From the NCBI GenBank assembly GCA_030144725.1, contig JASKMD010000029.1:6433538-6497537 (forward strand): a stretch of DNA of 64,000 nucleotides, read 5' to 3'. This stretch comes from Haematococcus lacustris (lineage: Eukaryota; Chlorophyta; Chlorophyceae; Chlamydomonadales; Haematococcaceae). The notes below the pieces were generated by a model, which worked only from the letters and a program-made list of their open reading frames with translations, did not search any database and was not told the DNA's origin. Positions 31,942-43,477 of the stretch are shown here, one piece after another. Both the position numbers and the translations under genes were made by a program. The number at the start of each line of letters is the position of its first letter. Position 1 is the stretch's first letter.

Positions 31942-34900
31942 AATTGAGGTTTCCTAACACGCTTTTGTAGGGCTCCACTTGTGACGCCTGTGTCCATTTG
32001 CTGTTGGTTCAGGAGGCGGACGCGCTGACACTGGCCAACATGGGGGATGCGCTGATGCAGTGGGCTGAGGTCAGGTCAGGGGTCAGGCGGGGCCAGCCGG
32101 GTCAAGGGGTGGGTTAGCACAGTACAGCTGCTGGCGTGGGCCAGCTTGGCATGCTGCGGGCACCAGGCCTGGCCGCCTTGCACCCGACACCCCTCCTCCT
32201 GCACTCCCCTGACTGCTGCTGCTGCTGCTGCCGCCGCCGCCGCCGCCGCCGCTGCCGGGTCTTGCCAGGAAGTAGACATGCACAGACAGACGGGCAGGCA
32301 GCACAGAGGCCCACCTCCCATCCCTGCCACCTCCTAACCCAAACCCTAACCCTGACCCTGAGCCTGCCAGGGAGGGTGCCAGACTAGTCCAGGGCAGCCT
32401 AGTGGGCCCACCTCCCATCCCTGTGTCCTTGTGGCCTCCCTGTGGCCTCACCACCACAGGCCTCCTGGCAAGCTGAGGGCGGCAATGCAGGGGCCCAGCT
32501 CTGCCAGCAGGCGCTGCAGTGCTACGACAACGCCTGCCAGATGTGTGACAGCAGTGAGGGTCAGTGACGGCACCGCAGGCCTCTGCCCACACCGCAGCAC
32601 ACACCCTGCCCACACACACTGCCCTGCCTTTGACCCCGCCAGCCTGCCAGCCCCCAGGCAACACCTAGCACTGCAGGAGGCCGCCTCTGGACCCTGCCCT
32701 GCACCCTGCCCAGCACCTGACCCAGCACCTGACCCAGCACCTGACCCAGCACCTGCCCCAGCACTTGCCCCAGCACCTGCCCCGCACCCGCCCAGCACAG
32801 CCGCTGCATCCTGCTCCTGGCATGGCTCCAAGCTGTCAGCAGTAGCCTGTGTCTGTAATGCAGAACCCATGCCAGCCGCACAGCAGCTGAGGGGCAGGTT
32901 TGCCAGGTGCTCAGCACCTCATGTGCTTCCCATGGCTGCTGGCTGTTCAAACGTGTGCGTGCTGTGTTTTAGATTCCCACCTCTGGTGTATTTTGCTGCA
33001 AGTCACTCCTGTCTCATTTTGCCGCCTACACACCACCATCTGGACACACATGGCTGCTGCCACCTGACGTTGCTGCGACTTGATCTTTTGTGCCTTGCTC
33101 GGTCTTGCACATATCTATATTATAGATAACATAACCCTTCGCCAACCTGTATGGTAGATATGTGCTGCGACTCAATAAAAATTTCCAAATGCATTTGTCA
33201 CCATGGTATGTGTGACTGTGTGACAGGGTATTGATCAGGCATCAGGGAGGAGGGGTGGGCCTGCTTGCCTGCAGGTGATGACCTTGCTGGTCTGCTGTGC
33301 AACTGGGGCTCAGGGCTCGCCACCGCTGCACAGTACCAGGTGACCAGCAGCCTACCCTGCCAGCCTTCACACTCTTCAGACTCATGCCTCAGACTCATGC
33401 CTCAGACTCATGCCTCAGACTCATGCCTCAGACTCATGCCTCAGACTCATGCCTCAGACTCATGCCTCAGACTCATGCCTCAGACTCATGCCTCAGACTC
33501 ATGCCTCAGACTCATGCCTCAGACTCATGCCTCAGACTCATGCCTCAGACTCATGCCTCAGACTCATGCCTCAGACTCATGCCTCAGACTCATGCCTCAG
33601 ACTCATGCCTCAGACTCATGCCTCAGACTCATGCCTCAGACTCATGCCTCAGACTCATGCCTCAGACTCATGCCTCAGACTCATGCCTCAGACTCATGCC
33701 TCAGACTCATGCCTCAGACTCATGCCTCAGACTCATGCCTCAGACTCATGCCTCAGACTCATGCCTCAGACTCATGCCTCAGACTCATGCCTCAGACTCA
33801 TGCCTCAGACTCATGCCTCAGACTCATGCCTCAGACTCATGCCTCAGACTCATGCCTCAGACTCATGCCTCAGACTCATGCCTCAGACTCATGCCTCAGA
33901 CTCATGCCTCAGACTCATGCCTCAGACTCATGCCTCAGACTCATGCCTCAGACTCATGCCTCAGACTCATGCCTCAGACTCATGCCTCAGACTCAGGCCT
34001 CAGACTCATGCCTCAGACTCAGGCCTCAGACTCAGGCCTCAGACTCAGGCCTCAGACTCAGGCCTCAGACTCAGGCCTCAGACTCAGGTCTCGGACTCAT
34101 GCCTCAGACTCAGGTCTCGGACTTTAGGCCGCCCCCTCAGCTAATTATCCTCCACCTACTGACTATATGTGACAGCTATCTAGGGACCTGCTGGGCTTAC
34201 AGTAGGATGCATGGCAAGCTGTGATAGTGTGCCAGTCAAGGTGATGGTGCTGAGGCTGCTGCTCAGTCACCCTCCCTGTTCCTGCCCTCTCACCTCCCCC
34301 CTGCCAGGACCCCCAGAGCGCTGAGGAACTGCTGCAGCAAGCTGTGCTGCGCCTCAGCCAGGCTGTTGAGTTTGGGCGGGGCGACCCTGAGCCCCTGGTG
34401 GCTCTAGGGGATGCGCTGGCTGCCCTGGCTGCCCTGCTGCTGGCCCCAGAGGCCCCAGGTGAGATGATGGGTGCGGGGTGCAGCGTGAGATGGGCAAGGT
34501 GGGGAAGTGGTGGCGGGGGCGGCAGGGGCAGAGGTGGTGGCGGGTGCGGCAGGGGCATCCAAAGCATGGCCTGTGCAGCCAGGCTGAGAGGCTGAGAGGC
34601 TGAGAGGCTGTGGGGTGTGGGGTGTGGGGTGCTGGCAACGGGCTACCTCAGTTCTAGCCCCATAACCTGCATGGTAGTCTCTTGCTGCTGTGGACTGGCT
34701 GCTGTGATCGGGCTGTTGCATGGAGCTCAAAAGCTGTTACCATGCAAAAGACACGTCAGCCACCTTCACCGTGGTGTGCATGCAGGGACAGGCCTGCAGC
34801 TGGGCCACAGCTCTCCCCTGCCCCACTCTGGTGGGGTTGGCGGTGGCAGTGGCAGTGATGGCAGCGGCTGCTCCCCGAGGCTTTTGCAAGGCCAGGCCCT

Positions 34901-36118
34901 CCTACAGCGTGCACTGGCTGAGGGCTATGGACCTGCTCTGCACCTACACAGGAGCCATCCGCAAGCCTTGGTCAGCCTCTGACCCTGACCCTGACCCTGA
35001 CCCTGACCCTGACCCTGACCCTGACCCTGACCCTGACCCTGACCCTGACCCTGACCCTGACCCTGACCCTGACCCTGACCCTGACCCTGACCCCAAGGCC
35101 TTGGGGTAGGAAAAAGCGGAAGAAAAAGATCAAGGATGTGGGGAAGGAGTGGGAAAGCATCTGTACACGGCTCGAGGTTGGGATGCAGGCAGGCAAACCA
35201 ACAAGCAGCATAGAGGTCAGGGCTCCAGGCCGCCACCTAGCCGTGGTTCATTCAATGCACTCCATTGGCCGAGAGCTGTTCGGCTCCTAGGTGCAGCTAG
35301 TGAGGGGGAGCACTCCACACCCTGTTCCTGTGGTGGGCCCCTCACCTCTCACCCCTCACACTTGGGAACACTACACACTATCTTACCCTTTGTCAGCTAC
35401 GCCTGCGCTGTGTGCTGATGGCAGGTGGGGAGCGCGGAGGTGCAGGTGCTGCTGGCCCGCCAGGCAGACACGCAAGCAGCCGCTGCCCATCACTGGCAGA
35501 GCGCTGTGCAGGGCTTTAGGACCGCTTTGGCAGCCCCGCAGCTGCTGGGCAGCTTCCAGGATCGGTGTGACGTCAGGTGAGTGAGAGGGGAGGGTGGCGG
35601 CTGGAGGGGGAGGGGGTGAGATGAAATGAGGAGCAGAAGAGCCAGGAGTCAGTGTGGGCCGCCAGCTGCCAGGCCGCAGCCCAGGACTGGTGGCTAGGCG
35701 GTGGTGGGAGCAGGCCGCGCCCCCTCCAGGCAGAAGCTTCTCCCTCAATGCATGCCGCTGAACACCAGGGTCGTCTTCTCCACCTTCTCCTTCTTCTTCT
35801 TCTGGTGGCTAGGGGTGCGGTGTGGCGAGGCACCCAGCGGCATGCGTTGCTCCTGTTCAACCTCTCGAGGAGTCGTCTTACCTCACGATTCCCCATAGCT
35901 ATGAGCGCGGCTTCTACTTCCAACCTTGTCTCTGCGCCTTGTTGGCTGTGCCACGTGCTAGGTACAACCTTGCCTGTGCCTTAGCCCAGGCGGGGCACAC
36001 GGCTGAGGCTGCCGGCTTGATCAAGCAACTGATGGCGTGTGGTGGGGTGGAGAGCGCTGCAGTGGCAGCCGACACAGACCTGTCCGGGGTTGCAGCAGAG
36101 CTGCAGCTGGCGCAGTGA
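30597..36118 (+). CDS. tetratricopeptide-repeat protein, 456 aa
   Basis: Ten exons: 30597..30725, 30972..31172, 31596..31769, 32013..32069, 32460..32559, 33275..33339, 34308..34458, 34786..34970, 35425..35576, 35962..36118. They total 1371 nt with all phases agreeing. The ATG at 30597 is the first in frame (MGKSTGHDRQPPDV). TPR-like helix pairs recur: GAEAISCFEQAV, LEARLLATSLYERAVAAYHQ, CGLYEQAVELYQAALAQ, GAQLCQQALQCYDNACQM, WQSAVQGFRTAL and RYNLACALAQAGHTAEAAGL. It is therefore an all-helical scaffold. There is no signal peptide or membrane helix. The partner and location are unknown. Introns hold a CTG run, a 13-bp satellite and a GACCCT array. I do not recognise a specific orthologue. Confidence 0.75.
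31857..31940. repeat. CTG trinucleotide repeat, about 28 units
   Basis: A pure (CTG)n tract lies in the intron after exon 31596..31769 of the TPR gene. The Leu/Ala/Gln frames over it are artefacts. Confidence 0.95.
33377..34120. repeat. 13-bp minisatellite, about 57 copies, in a TPR-gene intron
   Basis: CAGACTCATGCCT is repeated almost perfectly over about 600 bp. The last ~110 bp carry a variant (CAGACTCAGGCCT, then GGTCTCGGACTCA). Because 13 is not a multiple of 3 and the unit lacks a stop in any phase, all three frames stay open and give a false 13-residue protein repeat. It fills most of the intron 33340-34307. Confidence 0.97.
34979..35093. repeat. GACCCT hexamer array
   Basis: About 19 tandem GACCCT units lie in the intron after exon 34786..34970 of the TPR gene. 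Confidence 0.95.
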
Positions 36119-36982
36119 AGGCGACCGTTGAAGGGCCCTAATGGGGGGGTGCGGGGTGCCTGCATTGCAGAGTAGCAGCGACAGCCAGGGCGTCAGGGGT
36201 GTCAGTGCAGGGGCTGTGTGATGCCTGCCCTGCTGCAGGGGGCCGAGGGGCAGGAGCAGATCAGTTGGGATGTCTCTGTCCACCCACAGACACGGTGTCT
36301 CAGTGTGGTGCGTTGGCACTGCGCGACTCACTCGTTTTCAATCTCCTATCCATGCGTCAGTCCCGTGGCAGTGTCCATGAGACAGAACCGTGACAGTCAC
36401 ACGGTACAAATGCTGGGAGGACAGGGCAGGGACCACAGATGCAGCAGCTGGCTCCTGCTGACACCTTTGTTTGTGGCATATAGGCTGTGTACCATCATCG
36501 GCCGTCCAGGATGTGGGCGTAGGCACCATAGAGCTTGACTTCATGAAGCTTGAAGAATAAGTTTGCAATAACGCTGGAATGCTTGGCTAACAATGAACCC
36601 TAGAATGCATGACTTTGCAGATGACAATCGATGCAAAACCGATGCAAAGTCGATTGATACCTTGCGCAATGACGCGGCGGCCCACTCGGCTGCCGTGACG
36701 ACAGGCAGACAGCGCAAGCACAACGCGTTTAGACTCGGTACGTTAGCCAGCCATCGCGCAGGTGGCACGCGACCCCGACAAATGGCTAGTTACGCCACCT
36801 CACATGCGTCGCGTCACCGCTTGCACGCGCGTTGTGCACTGAGCCTGAGCAGGCGCCAGAACCCATGAAGGGCAATACTAAAGAGTTCAAGGAAGCATTT
36901 ACTACCACACAGCCTCACACACAGCCTCACACACGCACACGCACGCGCACACGCACGCACCGGGACCAGGGCCGTACACACG
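36119..36982. other. 3'UTR and intergenic DNA
   Basis: No exon or RNA gene is supported. The sequence becomes CA/CG-rich (CACACGCACACGCACGCGCA) just before the hexamer satellite. Confidence 0.4.
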
Positions 36983-37625
36983 CGGGGACGGGGACGGGGA
37001 CGGGGACGGGGACGGGGACGGGGACGGGGACGGGGACGGGGACGGGGACGGGGACGGGGACGGGGACGGGGACGGGGACGGGGACGGGGACGGGGACGGG
37101 GACGGGGACGGGGACGGGGACGGGGACGGGGACGGGGACGGGGACGGGGACGGGGACGGGGACGGGGACGGGGACGGGGACGGGGACGGGGACGGGGACG
37201 GGGACGGGGACGGGGACGGGGACGGGGACGGGGACGGGGACGGGGACGGGGACGGGGACGGGGACGGGGACGGGGACGGGGACGGGGACGGGGACGGGGA
37301 CGGGGACGGGGACGGGGACGGGGACGGGGACGGGGACGGGGACGGGGACGGGGACGGGGACGGGGACGGGGACGGGGACGGGGACGGGGACGGGGACGGG
37401 GACGGGGACGGGGACGGGGACGGGGACGGGGACGGGGACGGGGACGGGGACGGGGACGGGGACGGGGACGGGGACGGGGACGGGGACGGGGACGGGGACG
37501 GGGACGGGGACGGGGACGGGGACGGGGACGGGGACGGGGACGGGGACGGGGACGGGGACGGGGACGGGGACGGGGACGGGGACGGGGACGGGGACGGGGA
37601 CGGGGACGGGGACGGGGACGGGGAC
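36983..37625. repeat. GGGGAC hexamer satellite, about 107 copies
   Basis: About 640 bp of essentially perfect GGGGAC repeats. Both strands read as dipeptide repeats (Gly-Thr, Pro-Ser, Pro-Val) without stops. No promoter or splice context suggests expression. Confidence 0.98.
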
Positions 37626-38294
37626 ATGTGCACTGGGTTTACTCCACACAGCCCAATAACACTGTTTGAGTCGGATCTAGTTAGTGGCTGCTAGTGGCTG
37701 CTAGTGGCTGCTAGTGGGTACTTCTGATCCGGCTCAATGGAGGCCCTAGTGAGGGACCAGGGGGCTGATACATCCTCAACGTGGGTGCATTCGCATTGTA
37801 GATGTAGTCATGCTGCAAGAGCTCCTAGCCGCTCACCCAAGCACCACCCAACCGCCACAATGTACGCATACCAGCCTAGCAGCCTAGACTATGCCTCGTA
37901 CCATTTGCTAAACATGACATGACCTGACACTTGGTTTGTGTCTGCACTGATGCGCAGCATGGCGAAGCCGGCCCACATTAGGGGCTTGATGTGCATTCCA
38001 AGCAAAAGCGCCTGGTTTAATGACCACAACGTGTCACCCGCGCTGAACATTTGCCGCTGTGCAGCCGGGCCGGGGCCGCGCCCACGCGAGCTCAGCAGCC
38101 AAGGCAGTGATGGAAAGGAGTGGGTGCGCGTGCACGACAAAGGCCTGCTGCGGAAATGGAAGCGGCGGCACCAGCGGCAGCACTAGTGCGTATCTCACCC
38201 CATTACTTATAGTTAGGTCAAACCTTGGTGAGTTTCCCAGTCTAAGTACAGTCTAAGTACAGTCTCCCAGTTTACGTCCATTAGTGGCCGAGAG
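37626..38294. other. transposon-tail fragments and promoter region of the G-patch gene
   Basis: Nucleotides 37626-37770 resemble the tails at 30.25 and 43.39 kb (ACTCCACACAGCC, then triplicated TAGTGGCTGC, then CCCTAGTG). Nucleotides 38117-38186 read KEWVRVHDKGLLRKWKRRHQ, a probable transposon scrap. The last ~100 bp before 38295 should hold the gene's promoter and 5'UTR. Confidence 0.4.
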
Positions 38295-40933
38295 ATGGAA
38301 GATGTTGCTGTGGGACTGGGTTTCTCGGTCGTCGACCCGCGCTTTGCTGCTAGGCGAGGCATCGAGTTTACAAATGCGTACCAGGTAGGCAGGTAAGAAG
38401 ACTTGAAACGATCGCACGAGGTCGCATACCACCGCGTCTGCCCGGCACAGGAGGATTTGCAGCGGGGCTTGCATACAGACGCCAGTGATTGGAGCGATTT
38501 CCATCAGCCGGGGGACGACGCAGACGCCCAGCCAGTGCGGAATGTCATTGACGTAAACACAGGTACGTCTCCAGTCTTGCACCACTGCCCCATTCTTCTT
38601 ACCTACTTCAGAAGAGCAGGTCAGATGTGCCAGTGATGCAGCAACACGTTCGCACATAGCCTATGCAACCTCCAGGGCTGGTTGGCAGGCACTGCACCAG
38701 CATACACCCAATTGTCCATTAGCGCAGCCAACACAATGTTTCCTCAACAACACAGCCCCCCAAGCCCTTCCTTGTGGCCTGCTGGCTCTTGTTTCTGGTG
38801 TCTTCCCTGGCAGCGCCCACTGCTGTCCGCAGAGATCCCAGACACAAATGTGGGGTTTCGCATGCTGTTGCGCATGGGCTGGACGCGAGGCAGAGGGCTT
38901 GGGAGCAATGAAGACGGTGAGGCATCAGAGCTGTCAAGAGCGTCTAGGGTTCAGGGTCAAGATCAGGTGTTAAGGGCTGGGTCAGAGCTGCTGGCTTCCC
39001 ATGCCTGAAGCTGTAGCCCCCCAGCCACCCTCAGCCACCATCAGTGCACATGTGGCATTGGTCCAGAGTTTGGTAGTCCCAGGGTGGCTAGCTAGAGAGG
39101 TGGAAGAGGTTGCTATCAGCCTGGCTGTAGCCCCCCAGCCACCATCAGCACCGCTACATGTGGCACAGGTCCAGAGCTTGCAGGCGAGGCATGCAATGGG
39201 TGGATGCATGTGGGCGGGCGGCTGCTGGGCAGCTCCATTCCTCTGTGAGATGCAGCAGGCAGGAAGGCAGAGGTGGTATGACTGGTGGTGGTGGCGGCGC
39301 TGCCATCGCTGCAGGCATCAAAGAGCCAATCCGAGTGGGCATTGATGCTGGCGTGCGGCTTGGGCTGGGCAAGCAGGTGGGCAGCCCTCCAGGCCCCCTC
39401 ATCAACCCAGGTGTCCTTCCCAGGCTCCCCTGCCCCCTCAGCTGCACAGCACTACGTGTCAGTGACTGTGGTCTGCACAGCACGACGCGTGCCATGAGCC
39501 CCAGCCTTGCATCAGAAGCAACACTCCAGCCCTTGCACCTCGCCCTCTCTTGGTGCGTGCTATTGCGCTATTGCGTGCCACGAGCCCTACCCTTGCATCC
39601 ACAACCAACACTCCAGCCCTGGCGCCTCGTCACCTCCCAGTGCGTTAGCAAGGCGCCTCCTTAGGCTTCACCTGTCGAACTGCACCCATGTGCCTGCCCA
39701 GCATCCAAGCTCCCTGCTGACGGCCTGCTTGCAGGTTGAGGACGACCACTTCACCAACGCTGAGCTCGTGGAGCGCAGGCGCATGGAAAGCGAGATCCAG
39801 GCCAACGAGGACGAAGAGCGTCGGCGGCGGCGCGAGGTGTGGGGCCGTGCCGCCCACATCCACTTCCTGGGCCACCCACCTGCACACTCCATGGCAGCCT
39901 TAGGCGGGACACTGGCCAGCACAGGACACACAGGACACATACAGGCACGAACCAGCCACTGCCTGCCTGTCTTGCGCTGGAATGCCCAGCTGGGCTTGAC
40001 CATGCGGTGCACCGTGCCCGGCACAGTGCTGAGGCAGTGCTGCGTTGCCCTGCACAGTGCTGCCCTGCACAGCCAGCAGCACGGCTACTGTGCAGTTGCA
40101 GCCACCTCTACCTCCTTGCGCCCCACCGCCCTTACCAGCCCAGCAGCATGACCCTACGTCACCGCCGTTGGCCCCTCCTCCCGCCCTCCCACAGTACAAT
40201 GGGGTGCACCAGCCCCTGTCGCACCACCTCCGACCTCCTCCACCCTCTTCCTTCTCGGGTGCAGCATGGTGATGATGGGGTGAAGAGGGCAGTGGAGATG
40301 ACCTTGGCAGCAGCGGCATGCTTGCCGGCCCCTGCATGAGGGCTGCTCCTGCATGAGGGGCATTAGGACGTATCCCAGTGGCTGTGAAGATGGTCAGTTG
40401 TGGCCTGCATGGAGTTGTGACCTGCCCTGCACTGCCCGCCTGCTGCCCCTGATCAGGCCCAGGTGGAGAAGGACGCCGCCATCCAGGAGGAGCTGACAGA
40501 GATCAAGAAGACCTTTTACTGCGAGGTGAGCACAGGCCAGGCAGCAGGCAGTGAGGCGCTTGACTTCCATGCTGGTCTGCCTCCACCGTGCAAGCCTGCC
40601 CAGGGGGCCTCTGGCAGAGCTCTGCAGGCCCACTTGAGGGTTTCAGCAGCAGCACAGGAGGAGAGGGAGCCTCAATATCAGGGTTAGCCTCACAGCAGTG
40701 GAGGGACTAAGGGGTAAGGAGGGAGTGGAGTGAGGGAGGAGAGCACCACAATGATGGCGAAGGGAGCAGAGAGTGGGAGGCTAAAGGATGGAGAAGGGGA
40801 GGTGGTACATGGACTAGGTCAAGGTCATGGCCTGCTCGTTCTGGGCATTGCTGCACACTCTCACTGTGGCCTGCAGTTTCAGGCTGGAACCCTGAGGCCC
40901 CTCAGCGATTGCCACTGCTACTGCTCATCCCTC

Positions 40934-40977
<44 letters not shown>

Positions 40978-42834
40978 ACTGTGGCGTGCTGCAGGTGTGT
41001 CACAAGCAGTACGAGAAGGCGATGGAGTTTGAGGAGCACCTCAGCTCATATGACCACCACCACAGAAAGGTGGGGTGGCAGGGCAGGGCAGGGCGATAAA
41101 TGCTGAGCTATGGCTAATGCAGCCAGCTCACTCAGTTTCATCCAGTGCTGCGGCTGGAGCGCTCCAGCGCCTGCATTTTCACATGTGGGTCCCATGCAGG
41201 CAGGCATCTCAATGGCTGTGGCATTGAGCACTGTCCCTACCCACCACGTTGCTTTACATCAGTACCATCACACGGCTGTTGCACTAGCTAGTCTCTGCTA
41301 ACATCACTAAACACTCATGACACACACACACACACACACACACACACAGCTCTTGTCAGGTTGAGCAGCTGCCCATGCAGCGCTTGCTGGTGCCAAGCCA
41401 AGGCCAGGCTATACATGTGGAGGCATGAGCCTGCTGAATCTGCCATGCTGGCTCAAGGCTGTCAGCGGCCTCCAATGCTGCCCGACACGTGCAGAGGATG
41501 TCAACAGGTGGTGGTGGTGGCAGTAGTCAGGTAGTAGTTGCACCAGCGGTGATGGCAAGCGTGACCATGAGGATGGCAGGAACCCTGGGACGTGGTGGTG
41601 GTGGTGGAAGGGGTGGTGATGGCTACAGTGGGTATGTAGTGAGCGGGTGGTGGTGGCTGAGGGCGCCGCAGAGGCTTGTGGAGATGCGGCAGATGGAGCA
41701 AGCTCGCACTAAGGACGAGCGAGCCCGCAAGGAAGCCAAGGCAGCCAGCAAGGAGATGGCCCGGCTGCAGGCGCAGTGAGTGTGGTGGGCAGAGTTGGAG
41801 CACTGGCTACGATGGGCAGGGGCACCACACATAGGTATGGCATACATACACATCCGTAGGCAAGATGCAGCCATGGAAGGTCCAAGCACGCTTCCGGCGT
41901 ATTGTCAAGGCTGAGGCACCTTCAGAGGTTAGGCTGCAAGGGACAAGAATGTAAGCCTCGGTGTTGTTCTTGTTCAGTCGTACGATGGCAGGAGCAGGCT
42001 GTATGCAGCAGGCAGTGTGCGCAGAGCAACAGCAGGGGCTGGCAGGAGGGGCGCAGGCATTGCCCTGTGAGCTGCCAGGGCGGGGAGCCTGACAGGTCCA
42101 ATACCTGCCACTGCTTGGTGGCAGGCTGCTGCTCGCTGTTGGCTGGCAGGTCTGGGAAGCAGCCAGCTGTGGTCAGAGCGTGGACCCCTCTTGTGCACTG
42201 CAGGAGCGCCCGGGCCCATGCTGCAGCCGGCACAACACCTCCGGCAGCAGCAGGAGCAGCAGCCAGCAGCACAGCTACCGGGCAAACACAGCCACCTCTC
42301 CCGCCTTGCGCCCCACCGCCCTTACCAGCCCAGCAGCATGACCCTGCGCCGCCGCCGCCCCCCTCCTACTACATCCAAGAACCATGGGGTGCACCTCCAC
42401 CCCCACCCCCACCCCCACCCCAGGTGTCAGAGGTCGGTCTCACCATGCCATGTCAGCCATGTCATGCATGGGCGCCACCGCCGCCACCACCCCCTGCTCA
42501 GCCAACACAAGCAGGCTGGGCACAGCAGCCAGCCGCCCCGCAACAACCCGTGCCGTCCAACAGCAGCGAGCAGCCAGGCATGACCATGACCACGCAGGCC
42601 ACAGGCCTGTCGTTTGGCCTTGGCAGGGGCAGGGGGGCAGCAGGCCGGGCAGGCGTGGCAAGGCCTACGGCAGGCCCCCCCCCAGCCTTAGGTAACCAAG
42701 GGCTGGGGGCCAGCCAGCCAGGGCCAGGTTCCAGGGGGGGTGCCAGGGGGCCACGAGGCAGGGGCAGGGGGGCCGTGACTGCCCTGGCAGGGTTCGGGTC
42801 AGACAGCGATGAGGACACGGGGGTGGGGGCATGA
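38295..42834 (+). CDS. G-patch and C2H2 zinc-finger protein of the GPATCH8 type, about 442 aa
   Basis: Nine exons: 38295..38384, 38451..38562, 38833..38916, 39315..39376, 39735..39836, 40457..40525, 40995..41069, 41672..41775, 42204..42834, total 1329 nt, phases consistent. Residues about 71-116 form a G-patch (GFRMLLRMGWTRGRGLGSNE then GIKEPIRVGIDAGVRLGLGK), a module that activates DEAH RNA helicases. Residues 172-194 form a C-x2-C-x12-H-x5-H finger (YCEVCHKQYEKAMEFEEHLS then SYDHHH), split by an intron between its two cysteines. A basic helix (ARTKDERARKEAKAASKEMA) follows, as in GPATCH8. The last exon is Pro-rich, then Gly/Arg-rich, ending GFGSDSDEDTGVGA. This points to nuclear RNA processing. 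The join into the last exon is chosen by phase and by the duplicate at 40.1 kb. Confidence 0.8.
40069..40210 (+). repeat. intronic duplicate of part of the last G-patch-gene exon
   Basis: Nucleotides 40069..40156 match 42260..42346 closely, and AATGGGGTGCACCA at 40198 echoes CATGGGGTGCACCT at 42383. The duplicate lies in the intron between exons 39735..39836 and 40457..40525, where no phase-compatible exon fits. Most differences fall on third codon positions of the QPPLPPCAPPPLPAQQHD frame. Confidence 0.6.
40937..40978. repeat. CTG trinucleotide repeat, 14 units
   Basis: This tract lies in the intron immediately upstream of exon 40995..41069 of the G-patch gene. Confidence 0.9.
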
Positions 42835-42958
42835 GGGGTGCAGCATGCAGCATGGGAGGGCACAGCTCATGCCTGTGAGGCCGTTGTGAGTCAGGCTGCT
42901 GCTTTGTTTGTCAGGCTGTGCATTGCAAGTATCCTAACCGCCACTATACGCCGCTGCA

Positions 42959-42963
42959 TGTAA
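42959..42963 (+). terminator. putative TGTAA polyadenylation signal
   Basis: TGTAA lies 125 bp after the stop codon of the G-patch gene, a typical algal distance. Confidence 0.45.
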
Positions 42964-43189
42964 GGGGTGCATCCTTCCGCATTCGTCCATGCGATTGTCT
43001 ACGGGGCAGTTGTCTGGCCCCAACGGTAGAAAGAGCTTATGAGCCAAGGCCACCACTATCACTTCCCAGCCCCACCACCTGCCATCATTGCCACAAACCA
43101 CCTGCCATCATTGCCAGGTTACAGCAGTTGCTGCCAAGCAGTCGCTGGAGCTGTGCTAGTGGCCAGAGCAGGCAGCTCTGCTAGCCGAG

Positions 43190-43477
43190 GGCAAGGAGTA
43201 CCCTGCGCTGGGTTAAAAGCGACTGCAAGACCGGCCACCCAAGGCCCAACAGCAGGAGCAGCCTGTTTAGGCACAGTAGTGTGTGCCCCCTCACTTGAGC
43301 TGTCATCAGCTTACAGTCCGTCATACCAACTCTAGGCTATAGCCCTGTCACAGGGGTCAGGCAATAGTGTAGGTGGAAGGCGCCCATGCCATGTGCATGG
43401 GAACATAACTCCACACAGCCAAACACCGACCTGAGGGGTCCCTAGTGGTCCGACTCCAATGTAGTCCCTGGTGATAG
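43190..43477 (+). pseudogene. decayed Fanzor-like C-terminal tail plus shared element end
   Basis: Nucleotides 43205-43275 read KRLQDRPPKAQQQEQPV with stops on both sides, matching KRLRDRPPKAQQQQQPAVAQ at 30.1 kb. The following 43330-43475 (ATAGCCCTGTCACAGG, then GTCAGGCAATAGTG, then CCATGTGCATGGG, then CCCTAGTGGTCCGACTC) parallels 30196-30345, so the two loci share both coding tail and 3' flank of one element family. Confidence 0.45.

Noticed and set aside
33265..34224. Three overlapping frames with a 13-residue protein repeat (ASDSCLRLMPQTH), CRISPR-like in dot-plot appearance
   Set aside because: They result from a 13-bp tandem repeat inside a TPR-gene intron; there are no spacers, so it is not a CRISPR array, and all three frames give the same peptide.
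36832..37659. Open frames of Gly-Thr, Pro-Ser and Pro-Val dipeptides (240-275 codons)
   Set aside because: They are translations of the stop-free GGGGAC hexamer array in every frame; no start context, splice sites or unique sequence supports a gene.
41863..41930. Extra G-patch-gene exon QDAAMEGPS
   Set aside because: It reaches a stop or needs a donor of the wrong phase; direct joining of 41775 to 42204 is phase-perfect.
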